Shown here: positions 1 through 11,300 of the stretch, piece after piece
Numbering within the stretch: position 1 is the stretch's first letter
How the letters are laid out: each line of letters opens with the position of its first letter
Assembly (NCBI GenBank): GCA_017590115.1
Contig: JAGGNK010013003.1
Coordinates: forward strand, 3,034,431 to 3,098,430
Length of the DNA stretch: 64,000 nt
Source of the DNA: Montifringilla adamsi
Lineage: Eukaryota > Chordata > Aves > Passeriformes > Passeridae
Direction: 5' to 3'
Notes under the pieces: generated by a model
What the model saw: the letters and a program-made list of their open reading frames with translations, nothing else
Databases searched by the model: none
Told to the model about the DNA's origin: nothing
Position numbers and translations under genes: made by a program

Positions 1-803
1 GTGTCTTCTAAAATAGAAAGGAATAAAATGGAAGGAGGAACAGATCTGACATGAGTCAACAGGAAAGGAATTCATACTGGGCAGGTTCAGAAACACTCTC
101 TCACCTTACAGCAGCCTTCTCTTTCATTTGCTTTCAGCTATTTCAGATCACCTGCAAGTTTTATGTCATAAAACTTTTTTTAAAAGAAGTTTATGCAAAA
201 GGTCTCTAACAGATTTTTAGCACTTTCTTCTTCCAGACTAGCTGATTCATTTGACTGTTTTTGATAAGTCCTTTTAAAAGGCAGGACTGACACACCAGTC
301 CATCAAACAAATGCTAATTTTTGTTTAATGATATTGCCAAAATCAAAGTCCAGAACTCCCAGGTATTTCCAAGGTCAAAAGTCAGTTTGGTCTCATGAAG
401 AAAGGCTGAGAGAGTTGATGTTTCCTAATGACCTCAAACTGTTCATGGGACTTAGCAATCTTGAATATACTGATTATTCACTGGTTGGTTGGTTGTTTTT
501 GCCTGTTGCTGTTTTGCTTGTTAATAAACTGTTATTTTTTCACTTCTATCTACTCATATTTCATTTCTCCTTATTGGTGAAAAGGGACTGGTTGAAACTA
601 AGGGGAGGTAACTCATTTTAGAGTGTCAGCCTTTTAAATTGTCTTAAACCATGACACAGAGTTAAAGCTGCAGGATGAGAGGTTCAACCCTCCATGCTAT
701 TGTTACAAGGCTAAGAGAAGCTGACTCATAAATTTCTCCTGGGACTCTGTGGTTAAAATCCTTCTCACCTAGCCAAGAGATGATTTTTCTTTCTGGAAGA
801 TTT

Positions 804-823
804 ATCCATCCATCCATCCATCC
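804..823. repeat. (ATCC)5 microsatellite
   Basis: Five perfect copies of ATCC in tandem. The array is short and uninterrupted, so it could be polymorphic in length. It lies in unique noncoding sequence and has no visible link to a gene. Confidence 0.9.
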
Positions 824-3075
824 ACTGGGTTTTCCACTAAACCAGCAGGAGAGCTCTGAAGAGTGAAATGGGTTCTTTATTCCACAGCTGCTTTGTGGGT
901 GCTTTTCTCTCAGTGAGCAGAACCCAGAAGGAGAGCTGCAGATTCTGTAAATAATCTCATCTGTGTCTCTCAAGAGTGCATTTTTCTGTAGGGAAGAACA
1001 AAAAACATGTCTGATGTGAGAAAATACTTTCATAATTGCTGCAAGATTTTCCAGCACTACTTTATCTTTATCTTGTCAGTGGTAGTGACTGCCAGCCCAG
1101 AAAAGAAGCAATTATCAGGAACCCAGTGACCCAGATGGAAGACTTTGGATTACATGTAAAATCTTCTCATATCTTGCCATCTACTTTGAGAAAGAAGAGT
1201 TGAGCATAAAATTGACTTGCATGAGAGAAAATAATTCAGACACAGACTCAAGCATGCAACTCCTCTCTGATAATTGAGATACTCTTAAATATAAAGTGTA
1301 TATGTGAGGAATCTTCCTACATGCTTGTGGACTAGAGACCTTACAGGACTACCATTCCTTCATACTAATTTTTTTTCCAAAGTTACTTATCACTGGATAA
1401 TCCCAAAAAAAGCAGTGAACCTCTTAATGTAGAGCTGTATTTGTCATTTTAACAGTCCAGACTATTCCACCAGATATTTGGCATAAATGACATAGTGAAA
1501 CCCTATGGGCTTGGAATGTTTCATTTCAGATTCTATGCAGTTGGTGCTTCTTTAAATTTCCACACTATTTGCAAAGAAAAAACTGTGTTACGACATTAAT
1601 CTGAAAATAGAGATATAATAAAAACACTGCTTTACAAAATAACTCTTTTTAACAAGGCAGAGAACACTTGAAATGCTGGATGGAGCCATTACCTCAGCTT
1701 TACACCAGAAATTATTAACCTTGGCCTATCTTTATGAAGCTGTCTTTAAGGAAGTGGCTGAAGAAAGTAACAGAGCCATCACAGATGTGGTTTGTACAGA
1801 GCAATAACAAGATATTTGTGTTCCTTTTATTTATCCCAGTGAAATAATTTTACGTTTAAATATCAGACACGGATCCACCGTGTATACGGGAGAATGAAAT
1901 GTGAAAGTGTTAAACTAAGCAGAAAGCTCATGTGAGAGATGAAACTCCTACCCCTTACAGCTGAAACACACATGGATCTCCCAAACTTCCAGATTTGCTA
2001 AAGAGAGAACCTGGAAATTTCACACATTCCTGAACATCTCACAAGAGGGCAGAAATACCACTGAGAATACCCAAACCAAAAGAGAAATCATCTCCAGAAT
2101 TAACTGTTATGCGCATCCCATGTTACATAGCCAGGCTGGAAGTGCTTGAAATCCCTTTGGAAATAATGCCAGTATTCAAATAACTCCATCATCTGAGTTT
2201 CCCTATGGGCCTCAATCAGATTGTTTCATCAATAAAATGCTGTACCTGAAACATTGCTCTGTCTCTTTGCAACTAAACCTGAACAAATATTTATGCAGTA
2301 GCTTGCATTTTTAGCTGGTAAAAGAATTCCACAAATAAACCACATAAAAATCTACTCAGCTTTTAAAATTTATGCTTTATGCAAGAAAAGGTCTTCACTC
2401 CTAAAAGACTACAGCTGTCATAAGATTTGTTTCTATTATGGGGGAAGTTTCTGTGTGAAGAGAGTATTGTGCACACATAAATCACCCAAAAGCACTTGGG
2501 TGTCTTTGCAACAGCAAATCCAGTAGTTTTAAGAGGATTATTTTAAATCTATATCAAAATTAATTTAAATTCAGAATTGTCTGCATTCTTAATCATATAT
2601 CAGCAAGTATGTCACTGCTGACCTATGATTAAAACTCTAAGTATGAAAAGACTGTGAATATTTAAATGATGAGATCAAAGCACCTACTTTATCATTAGTA
2701 CCTAAACCCATCAATTCACTTTCTCAAAAAGTGCTCAAATTTGATATAAGTATCTGGGTATAAAAACAAAGAAGCCAATGAAATATAGCAGCTAGAGCAA
2801 AACTTCTGCAGCAAAATTCTTGAGTAACCACTAGAAATGCCAAGTGTCCCTGGTGCAGGTTTATGTGATCACTGAAAGGGACACTGGCACTAAATGAATT
2901 TAGTAATAAAATCAATGTAGCTGGGGAGTGAAATCTCACAGCCAGACAGGAGCAATGCTGGATTTTCACTAAAATGGACAGGCACAAGAATTGTCAATGA
3001 ATATTATCAGTTGGCCAATACCTGAGAGTTCAGTTTTCGGCTTCCAAGTATGTCTCATCGGCCTTGTCATCTGTG

Positions 3076-3125
3076 AAATAATAATAATAATAATAATCAT
3101 CATCTTCATCATCCTCCTCCTCCTC
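3076..3125. repeat. Compound (AAT)n / (CAT)n / (CCT)n trinucleotide microsatellite
   Basis: About seven AAT units pass into CAT-like and then CTC units, giving a 50-bp compound trinucleotide tract. It creates the runs of isoleucine and leucine (plus strand) and of methionine and isoleucine (minus strand) in the short open frames that cross it, so those frames are artefacts of the repeat. Confidence 0.85.
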
Positions 3126-6100
3126 ACTTGCAGATCAAGATTCAGATTTTTTTTTTCCTGCATGAGCCCAGAGGAGCTTCTGGAATAAATTATTTTGACC
3201 AAATTCACAAGAGCGAGAAGCTGGTTTGGATTTGAGAGACACTAACATTTTCCATTTAATTCTGTCAAAATCTAATGGCAAAATTCACACTGAGAGAATG
3301 AATAATCTACCTGGGCAAGCTTGAATAAGGAGAAAGTTGAAACAAAACCCAATTTATTGTGTCAAATTCCCTTTATCCTTTTGGTGTCTGTTAATTACAG
3401 AAAGTTTAACCAACACCAACTTGTCTCCCACAGACAAGGGTTTACCTTGTTCTTTATTCCAAAATGAAAGTAGGACTTTCAGTAGGACTTTACTCTTTCT
3501 CCCAAAACCACCTGTATCCCCTTAAAAGTTTTGATCACAGTGACATCCCAGGAGAGAGTATAAAAAGAAATTCACACAAGCTCAGACACCCAAGGCTAAA
3601 TGCTATGGAACAGCTCTTGAAATTGCTTCAGAATGAGCAACTGCTGGAATTCTATCAGTCCTACCCCAACTGTGTGCAATCCCCTGATGCAGCTCAGCAC
3701 TGTTGCCTCGTTTGCAGGCTGGACCATATCTAATCCTGAGGAAAGGGACAAATCTGTTCCATTCTGGAGCTCAGACCAACCCCCAGATGTCCTGGGCCTG
3801 AACTAACAGCTGCAGTATGGCCAAATGTAAATTCTGGTGCTTTAAAGGCAGCTAATAGCTCCACAAGATTTAATGGCACAGGCAAGGTTTATTGCAGAAT
3901 AATATTTAAAATGTGGTGGAAAATATTTTTTTATTTCTATATGACATTCCAGGTAATAAAAGCATTAAGCCACAATAGACACAGAAGTAATTCCTATGCT
4001 TACAGACATTACAGAGCTTATCATTGGGAAGAATTTTAAGGTTATTTTTTATTTCCTACTCACAAATACTACACCATTTTATTGATATTAAAAGGAATAA
4101 TATAATAATTTCCAATTATCAGTTCACCATGGTGAACATATAATATTATTTACTTTTTAATTAAGGAGTCATTTCCTAGGCTGAAATAGTTCATTTTTAA
4201 TCAAGAAGAAAGTTATAAACTTTTTCCTATAAACTCTGAACTCTTGAAGAGTTTAATGAGCTACAAGGCTGACATTTCAACCACTAAATTTTAACTGAAA
4301 ACATAAAATATTAAGGTTTTTTTTATTTAGTGGTGCAGCTGACATGCCACTCTTTGCCAATGTTGGTTTTGGGCATGATATGGATCAGGGTTTATAACCA
4401 GCAAGAAAGGCAAAGCAGGCTGAACAAAGCATGGGAGAGAAGTCAGAGAAGCTGAAGGGAAAGCAAACTCATTTAAATCAAATCACAGTTGTTGGTCAAG
4501 ACCAGCAGCACAAAATTCTCTCTCCTACTTGTAAAATATGGTTATTAAGGGTAAATAGAGGTTTGCAGGTATCTGGTAAATTGCACACAAGCAATTTTAC
4601 AATTTGGAGAGCAGCTTCATGTGGGGCATTCCTTATTTAACCATCTGGAGATGACTTCACACAGAGGAAAAGGCAAATTCTGCTTCAAATTATCACCAAT
4701 CTGCAAGCAGAGTTTGCCTTTCCCTCTGCCACTTATAGACATCTGAAAAAAAAAAACCAGATTAAACCAGAAGAAAACATCAAGTAGGGGCAAATAAAAG
4801 CACTCAGTAACAGCTGTGTGTTGTGAATCTAGAAAAGATCCTCAGCCACAGATGGCCTGAAGCAGCAGAACAGAAGTGGGGTTGAAATGACGCCAAACAG
4901 GGGGTGAGCTCTGAGGTTGCAAAGTTAAATGGAGTTTAAGGAGATAAAAACATCTGAGTGCTTTTACTTGAGCACAGCCACTTGCCACTGAGTCTGAGGA
5001 GAAGAGCAGAAGCTTTTCTCCAACAATTATGTGGACATTTAGGTGCAGGCAGGGCAAAGCTGGGTGCCAGACCCGTCAGCAAGGGGCACACCTGGCCAGG
5101 CTCTCCACAGCACCAAGAATGGCAGTACCCACCAGCATCAGAGTTCCCTTTGTCTCACTTCCAGAGTTTCCACAATTAGATAGGTTCCTTTAGTAACTGA
5201 GAAGTGACTCAGCAAGACTAACAACCAGAACTGCACATCAAAACAGTGGGGGGGGGAAAAAGATAATGGAAGTGAAAAATTGACAGGTGTTGATTTTGCC
5301 TGTTGACATTGGTACAAGCTGTTCCACAGGCAGAGGTTTTAAGCATGAATTGTGGCTAAAATAACTGCCTTTTTAAAACAAAACTCAGTAAATAAAGTTT
5401 TCTGCTTCACTATGACAAGTGGATTCTTTTTCTCTACATATACAAGTCCATAAGGACAATGTCCTGGATGAAGTCCTGGATGAAGACAGGTTTTTTTCAC
5501 AGGCTGCCATTTTGATTCAGCAAACAGAAATCAGAATCCAAGCCAAGTCACAGTGTTCAAAATACCTTCCTGAGACTTCCTACAATTACACACATTATGT
5601 AAATGATTGTATTTTTAGTTGAGATGTACTATTGGGCATCTGTTTTTCTTTTATCCTTTTCTATATTGCAGAGATAAATGCCACTAATGTGCAAGCAGAG
5701 CCAGTGTAAAGGAGGAGGAAAAACTTCAACCCAGGCTGCCATACCAACCTCATATTTGCTGGAAATAAGGATGATAGCCCACAGGAAAAAAGATCTGATA
5801 GCATTTTTCATTAATTATGCACTGATTTCTTAAAATTATTCAGAGCAGGTTGGACAGGCCTTGATGGATTTCAAAGGCCATCCTGTGTGTACGCACTAAA
5901 TAGCCCACATTTATTAAAATCCAGCTGTTGGCTATGCAGGGTCCACATTGCCACTGCAATAATTTTCCATAAATTGAAGTCCTTGCAAGTGTAGATTAAT
6001 TGAGGCCATGAAACAGCAGCTAGAGTAAAGAAATTAGATATTCCCTTTCATAGTTTCTTCTATTGAACTTTTCAATTTCACAGTGGTGGGCAATTCCCAA

Positions 6101-6206
6101 AAATCAGGCAGCAGGGGAATAAAAGCTAAAACAGCATTTATTAAATCCAATGGTAGAACTGGTAAATGGTTGCATATGGACTTTGCTTTGTGTCATGGTG
6201 TCACTT

Positions 6207-6583
6207 TGAAACAACTAAATAAAGAAATATTTGAGTGTTGTGGTTGGGCACTCTATGAAAATAGTCAAGAATAATTTGGCTTTTCAACTCTACCTTCTGC
6301 CAAACCACAGATGATTTGGGAGTAACTGTTTAAGACAACCTGTTCACTGCATTAAAAAAAAATTAAAAAAACTAAAAAAAAAAAAAAAAAAATGAAACAA
6401 CTAAATAAAGAAATATTTGAGTGTTGTGGTTGGGCACTCTATGAAAATAGTCAAGAATAATTTGGCTTTTCAACTCTACCTTCTGCCAAACCACAGATGA
6501 TTTGGGAGTAACTGTTTAAGTCAACCGGTTCACTGCATTAAAAAAAATTTAAAAAACTAAAAAAAAAAAAAAAAAAAAAAAAA
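6207..6583 (+). repeat. Two-copy 186-bp tandem duplication, each copy ending in an A-tract
   Basis: Copy 1 runs 6207-6392 and copy 2 from 6393 to about 6583. Both begin TGAAACAACTAAATAAAG and end in interrupted runs of A. Aligned at an offset of exactly 186 bases, the part before the A-tracts (about 145 bases) differs at only two sites, 6335 versus 6521 (A/T) and 6341 versus 6527 (T/G); the A-tracts also differ in length and interruptions. The low divergence means a recent event or gene conversion. Replication slippage between A-tracts is the simplest cause. An assembly artefact is less likely because the copies are not identical. No protein is encoded. Confidence 0.93.
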
Positions 6584-6805
6584 GAGAGAGAAAAAATCCA
6601 AACCAAACAAAACCATTACGCTATAAAAATCCGAAACCTCCCAACAATCCCGCCAAACAAAAAGAATAAACCCGGCAAGGCTCATGTGCTAATTTCCTGA
6701 ACAGATTTTGATGCTTTACTTATACATGCAGCTTTGCTTTTAATGGATGATTTCTTACTCACCTGGTTCACCATGGCTCCAAAATGTGGACGCTTTTGTG
6801 ATTTG
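6584..6805. other. A-rich and unique noncoding spacer
   Basis: A GA-rich and A-rich stretch just after the duplicated block (to about 6665) passes into unique sequence leading to the isolated repeat unit at 6806. No gene or named repeat is visible. Confidence 0.5.
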
Positions 6806-6990
6806 ACAGAAGCCAAGTACCCAGGGGTGAAAGTGAGATTCTGCCTCTGAAAACTGGGAATGTCACAGGATTGCTCCCACACCAAAGCTGCCAACATCAA
6901 TGGCTCTGGATGGCCTTGGACTCCTGGGTGCTGCCTATCAACTGCCCCCGAGACATTGGGTTGCAGGATGTTCCTTCTGCTTTGGTTTAA
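6806..6990 (+). repeat. Isolated unit (A) of the ~188-bp repeat
   Basis: From the GTGAGATTCTGCCTC anchor at 6833 to about 6975 this stretch aligns with the three tandem units at 7648-8214. Shared words are CACCAAAGCTGCCA, GGCTCTGG, GGCCTTG, GACTCCTGGG and GACATTGGGTTGCAGG. By eye it is about as similar to those units as they are to each other. It lies 861 bases upstream of the next anchor, so it is a detached member of the same repeat rather than part of the continuous array. The intervening sequence has no recognisable unit. Confidence 0.72.
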
Positions 6991-7647
6991 AAAAGAAATG
7001 TCAGTCAAAAGAGGTGGGAACCTTTCTGGAATAGAAAGACCCTTCCCTCCAGATTTTTACTAACTTGGAAATTACAGGACTTTCAGGCAAAAAATGCCAA
7101 AAAAGGAATAAGAGGTCATTACTAGGAAAAATATATATATGGATAAATATATACACACACACACATATATATACATATAGATATGTATGTATGCATATAT
7201 GCAACAGAAAAGAGCAGAAAACCAACAGAATTTGGCAAATTTTTGGAATTTTTAAGTCAGCCTGGCACTGTTTTTCTCTCCTGGTGTAGCCATGGCCAGG
7301 ACACGCTCCATGCCGGCTCAGAACATCCCTGGGCGGATCAAGAAAAGGGGGTTCTCCCCCTTTCAGGAGGCTTTTGCAAATTCCTGCAGGCAGCAGCAAT
7401 TCAGACTATTACCCATTCCTTATGATGCCTCAGGTTTAGCTTTTATATTTTTCAGATTCTGTTCTGATTTAGGGTGTAAGTCTAGGCTTGCATGTGTGGC
7501 CTAATCCCCACCATCCATCTTTGGGAGCCCTGCTCCAACAAGTAGGAATAAAAACACCTCCCACACGAGGCAGCAACTCACACTCCCAACATCTAAGCAA
7601 TGATAAAGGGAAAAATTCACTGAGAAGCCTAAACCCACACCACATTC
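6991..7647. other. Spacer between repeat units, with a TA/CA tract
   Basis: This interval separates the isolated unit from the tandem array. It contains the TA/CA microsatellite at 7131-7200. The rest, including a slightly GC-richer stretch near 7290-7400, does not align with the repeat unit or with any family I recognise. Open frames here (up to about 132 codons) are distorted by the microsatellite and have no protein-like features. Confidence 0.5.
7131..7200. repeat. (TA)n(CA)n imperfect microsatellite
   Basis: Alternating purine-pyrimidine tract: a TA run, a CA run, then TA and ATGT-like repeats, about 70 bp with interruptions at 7141-7146 and 7173-7195. Such tracts are prone to length change and can adopt unusual structures. 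Confidence 0.85.
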
Positions 7648-8214
7648 CTATGGAAAATGGAGGATATTTGCAGTCAGGCATTGAGGACCGAAAGTGGGAT
7701 TCTGCCTCCTAAAATCCTGAATGTCGGAGGATTCCTCCCGGACCAAAGCTGCCAGGACCCATGGCCGTGGCTTTCCTTGGGCTCCTGGGGTCTGCCTCTT
7801 AACCACCCTCAAGACATTGGTTGCCAGGCTTTCCATGCTAAGGAAAAGGGCTGATATTCACAGTCAAGTGTTGCCAGAAGTGGGATTCCGCCTCCTAAAA
7901 CTGCAAACATCAGAGAATTGCTCCAACACCAAATCTGCCAGGACTGACAGCTCTGGCTGCCCTTGGATTCCCAGGAAATGCCTCTAAACGGCTCCCAAGA
8001 AGTTATGTTTCTGGCTTTTCTTGCCTATGGAAAAGGGCTGATATTTGTTGTCAGGCACATGTGGCTCTAAGTGGGATCCTGTCTCCAAAAATTTCTAACA
8101 TCACAGGATTTCTCCCAGAACAAAGCTGCCAGGAGCAACAGCTCTGGCTGGCCTTGTACTCCTGGGGACCTCCTAGAAACTTCCCCCAGGGCACTGAGTT
8201 GCAGGGTTTAAAGC
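7648..8214 (+). repeat. Three-unit tandem repeat, period 187-191 bp
   Basis: Three head-to-tail units begin at 7648, 7838 and 8025, each with CTATGGAAAA or CTAAGGAAAA followed by a GATATT motif. An internal GTGGGAT anchor recurs at 7694, 7880 and 8071, giving spacings of 186 and 191. Units share CTGCCAGGA, CTCTGGCTG and TTGGxxTCC words and look roughly 70 percent identical by eye. The third unit is cut near 8214, beside a CR1 scrap. Open frames on both strands track the period, which is expected for a repeat and is not evidence of coding. It may be a small satellite remnant or the inner repeat of an unidentified transposon; I cannot assign a named family. Confidence 0.82.
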
Positions 8215-8239
8215 CTCTCTTCCTCCAAGACCAGCCAGA

Positions 8240-8345
8240 GTCACCAGTTCTGGTTAGACCAGCTTGCTCATGGCCCCAGCCAGCCTGGCCTTGAACACTC
8301 CCAGGGATTCGGCATCCCTGCCTTCTCTGGGCAGCAATAGGAAAA
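8240..8345 (-). mobile_element. CR1 LINE 3' fragment (antisense)
   Basis: Words typical of the reverse complement of the CR1 3' region appear in order: GACCAGCTTGCTCATGGCCC, GCCTGGCCTTGAACACTCCC, GGCATCCCTGCCTTCTCTGG and GGCAGCAA. They correspond to the end of CR1 ORF2 and the start of its 3' UTR. The piece is only about 100 bp, lacks the 3' terminal octamers, and abuts the tandem repeat array. Dead fragment. Confidence 0.7.
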
Positions 8346-11300
8346 AGTGACTGGCAAAGCAAGCTCAGGAAAGCTGCAGACACAAGCTCTAGTAACATTC
8401 ATTCATTCTTCAGTTTCTTAATCTTAAACTTTTATGTTTCATCATTGACCCATAATTGTACTCCCCTCCCTGACTTCTGTACACTGCCCTTCCTCCACTC
8501 AGGCCAAGCTATATCTGATGTGGGGCACTTCCATGGATTTTGAGCTGCTCAGGGAATGGAGCATCTTTCCTAAACATCAAAGTGCCTCAGGATGCCTGTG
8601 CTCAATGAACTCACTGCTATATGCTGCCTCATTTCAGATAATGCATGTCATAAATATCTATTTAATTATGAAAAAAATACATGTCTTTTTATAAATGCGT
8701 ACTTCCATAAAAAAACTTAAACTTGAAACTTAAACCAAACCATATCAAAACAGTCAGACAGTGAATGTAGAAAAGGAAAAATGCCTACATGCATTTGGAC
8801 AGAATATTCTTGTACTGCTGTCAAATTTTAGGAATATCATTTCAGTGGATTACTTTTCCCTCTGCTGTTTTCATCTGCCAGGAACTCCTACTGAGGGCAA
8901 CCAGCTAGCCAGTGGTTTTGGCAGAGGAAAGCTACTCCTTTCTCAGGAGTTCTGCTCAGCTGCTACAAAATCTGATGGGTGAAAACACTCTTTCCATATC
9001 CATACATTTCCTGACAATTTCAGACATTTTTATGACCTTCTTGTGCAGTGAAACACTGCAGTCTCATTTCAGCTCTGCATCAAATAACAGGCAAGAAAGA
9101 AACAAATAAAAAAGTCTTACTTTATGGTACTGCTGATAGTACCTTTGGGAGTTTTTATCAGTTAAAACACTTTCTTTGCTAGCACTGCATAGCAGCCATG
9201 ATTGTGAGATTTAATGAGACTGACTTAATGGGTCTTATATTTGTTTTCCAGAAAATGGCAGATTTTCATTGGTATGCCTCAACTCACTAAAAGGGCTAAA
9301 ATCAGGGATATACGACCTTCCTCCAGCTCCTGCACAATGGCTGATCTGCTTTTATTGGTTATTTATCTTACTATGCAGTGACAAAATCTGTCAGTTACCA
9401 TCTTTTGAGCATGTCCACCTAAATTCGTAAACCTGTAGTCAAGTTCTTGTGGCTAAATGATCTGCAAGTAGCACCCACACTGACTTTATTGTGGAGAACT
9501 TGGGGTTTTCTCCCACCCAGGTCTTCACTTTTCTTTTACTTTTATGCCTCGCTGCAGCCAGAACAATTATATGCAACGCAGGTCATGAAAAAATTAAAGA
9601 AAGGAGGACTGAGTAAAGGCTCTGATTCCTATTTACCCCAGCTGTGCAGGCTGCATTGCTCTGCCAGATGTGTCATGGCTGAGCCTGGCTAGAAGAGAGA
9701 CACTGTGCAGTCCTCACCAAGGGCCACACTGCCAACCTAGTCATCACCAAGTACCACAGGATCTGCACAGCAGGCAAATGACAGAAACATCGTAACAGGA
9801 AAAACTCCCTTTTTAATAAGTCCTATCCTGTCAAAGCAGTGGAGACAAATCCATAAAACATCAGGCCTCTTTTGCTCCAGCACTCAGAGAATTATTCATT
9901 TAACGCTGTTTCCTGAGGTGACTTTAATTCTCACATTACTCAATAATTTAGCCAATGTATTCTTGGACTGATTATTCTATGAGACAAATTAAAATGATAA
10001 GCAGCAAACCTCACTTAGGAAAACAGTGTTTGATACATGGTTGCTTAGAAGGATTGGGTGTTGCTATTTGTTGTTCATCCCTCTCCTCCATCCACACAAA
10101 CTTTTTTGTTCATATTAACTTCCCCTGTGCTTTGGAAGTCTAGACCTGACAGCAGCAACACGAGTTGAGCAGGGCAGACTCCCAGACACCACAAGAGCTC
10201 TCCCTCTGCTCTGGCTGTCCCCTGCTCTCTTTGAACAGTGGCAATTAATCAGGTCAAATTGTCCCAATGCCAAAGCACTTTTGTGATGGCAGTAAATACT
10301 CGGAGGGGACTTGCTTCAGGTGGAGACAGAGATTCATTTCAACTGGTGGCCTCAGCAGGGTCCAGGCTCAGAGGTAAAAGGCTGTGGGACTAATTTACTG
10401 CACAGCCTCCATTTCTGCAGGCCTGGGAATATGAGGTCATGATTTAGGAATGAGAATTAATATATTTCACTGATTTTAACAGATGCTGGCCTCATCCTGT
10501 CATCTTTATAAGCAGGAACGATTCATTGGCTTTCATTAAAGTACACATGCACTGTGATTTTGTGACAGCATGTCTGCTACCTAAAAATAGGAGCAAACTT
10601 TCACCTACCTTTTTTTCTTTTTTATTTTTCTTTTTTGTAATGTTACAGTACATTCCAGTACCTAATTAAATAAAATTTCTTTCTTATACTGAACTGTAGG
10701 AGCTGGTCCACAGTTCTTGTTAATTCCCTAGACAAGATATTTTGGATTTTTTTTCCTTCTTCTTCGTCTTCACAGCAGATCATTTTAATTCCAGCCGAGA
10801 CTGAGTGAAGCAATGCTGATTTCCCCAGATGGCTCTGCTTTCTTAGGCAGAACCCCAACAGAATGATAATTAAAGGTGAGAAGATAGGAAGAGCTGTGAA
10901 ACAGATGACAGAGAAAACAATAACTACATTTTGCCAGCATGCACCAGCTAGCTGAAATGATCATATGGTTCCTTACTGGCCTCATGCATGATGCTGTCAT
11001 GCATTTCATTCTTCATTAGATTTCACTAGTCTCTTTCACACCTCTTTTCTATGATTCCACAATGATTGGAAAATTCTTACAATAAGGAAAACATTTTCCT
11101 TTCATACCTCTCTCAGGTGAGAAATGAAGAGTATCAGTAGGGGAAGAGCCATTTGTTGGATTATAAGAGATGTTACTTCTTGCTACAGGAGCATCTGAAA
11201 TTCCTTCAGGAACATGTGAAATTCTTTTTAATTTGGAATTAGCTCTGCTGTGCTGCCAATAGGAGTCCTCTGCATGATTCCAGCAGCCAAAACCTACACA

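Larger units (their letters stand above)
1..6206. other. Unique noncoding sequence, left end
   Basis: No gene is supported here. Open frames on both strands are under about 135 codons and have no recognisable domain, codon bias or splice context. The sequence is AT-rich with short A and T runs. Apart from two microsatellites listed separately (804-823 and 3076-3125) I see no repeat family I can name. A stretch near 397-417 matches about 20 bases of the CR1 segment encoding EERLREL but has no matching flanks, so I do not call it an element. Most likely intergenic or intronic. Confidence 0.6.

Noticed and set aside
397..417. CR1-like word matching the EERLREL coding segment
   Set aside because: About 20 matching bases with no matching flanks; too short to call an element.
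2969..3208. Open frames with Ile/Met runs on both strands
   Set aside because: Created by the AAT/CAT/CCT microsatellite at 3076-3125.
5840..5880. CR1-like word GCAGGTTGGACAGGCCTTGA
   Set aside because: Single short match without the rest of the CR1 tail in order.
6682..7008. Minus-strand frames sharing SCDIPSFQRQN / SSDIQDFRRQN motifs with 7648-7836
   Set aside because: The shared residues come from the tandem repeat units in equivalent frames; this is repeat similarity, not a protein family.
7001..7399. 132-codon minus-strand open frame
   Set aside because: Its tyrosine/isoleucine/valine-rich middle is the TA/CA microsatellite; no coding features elsewhere.
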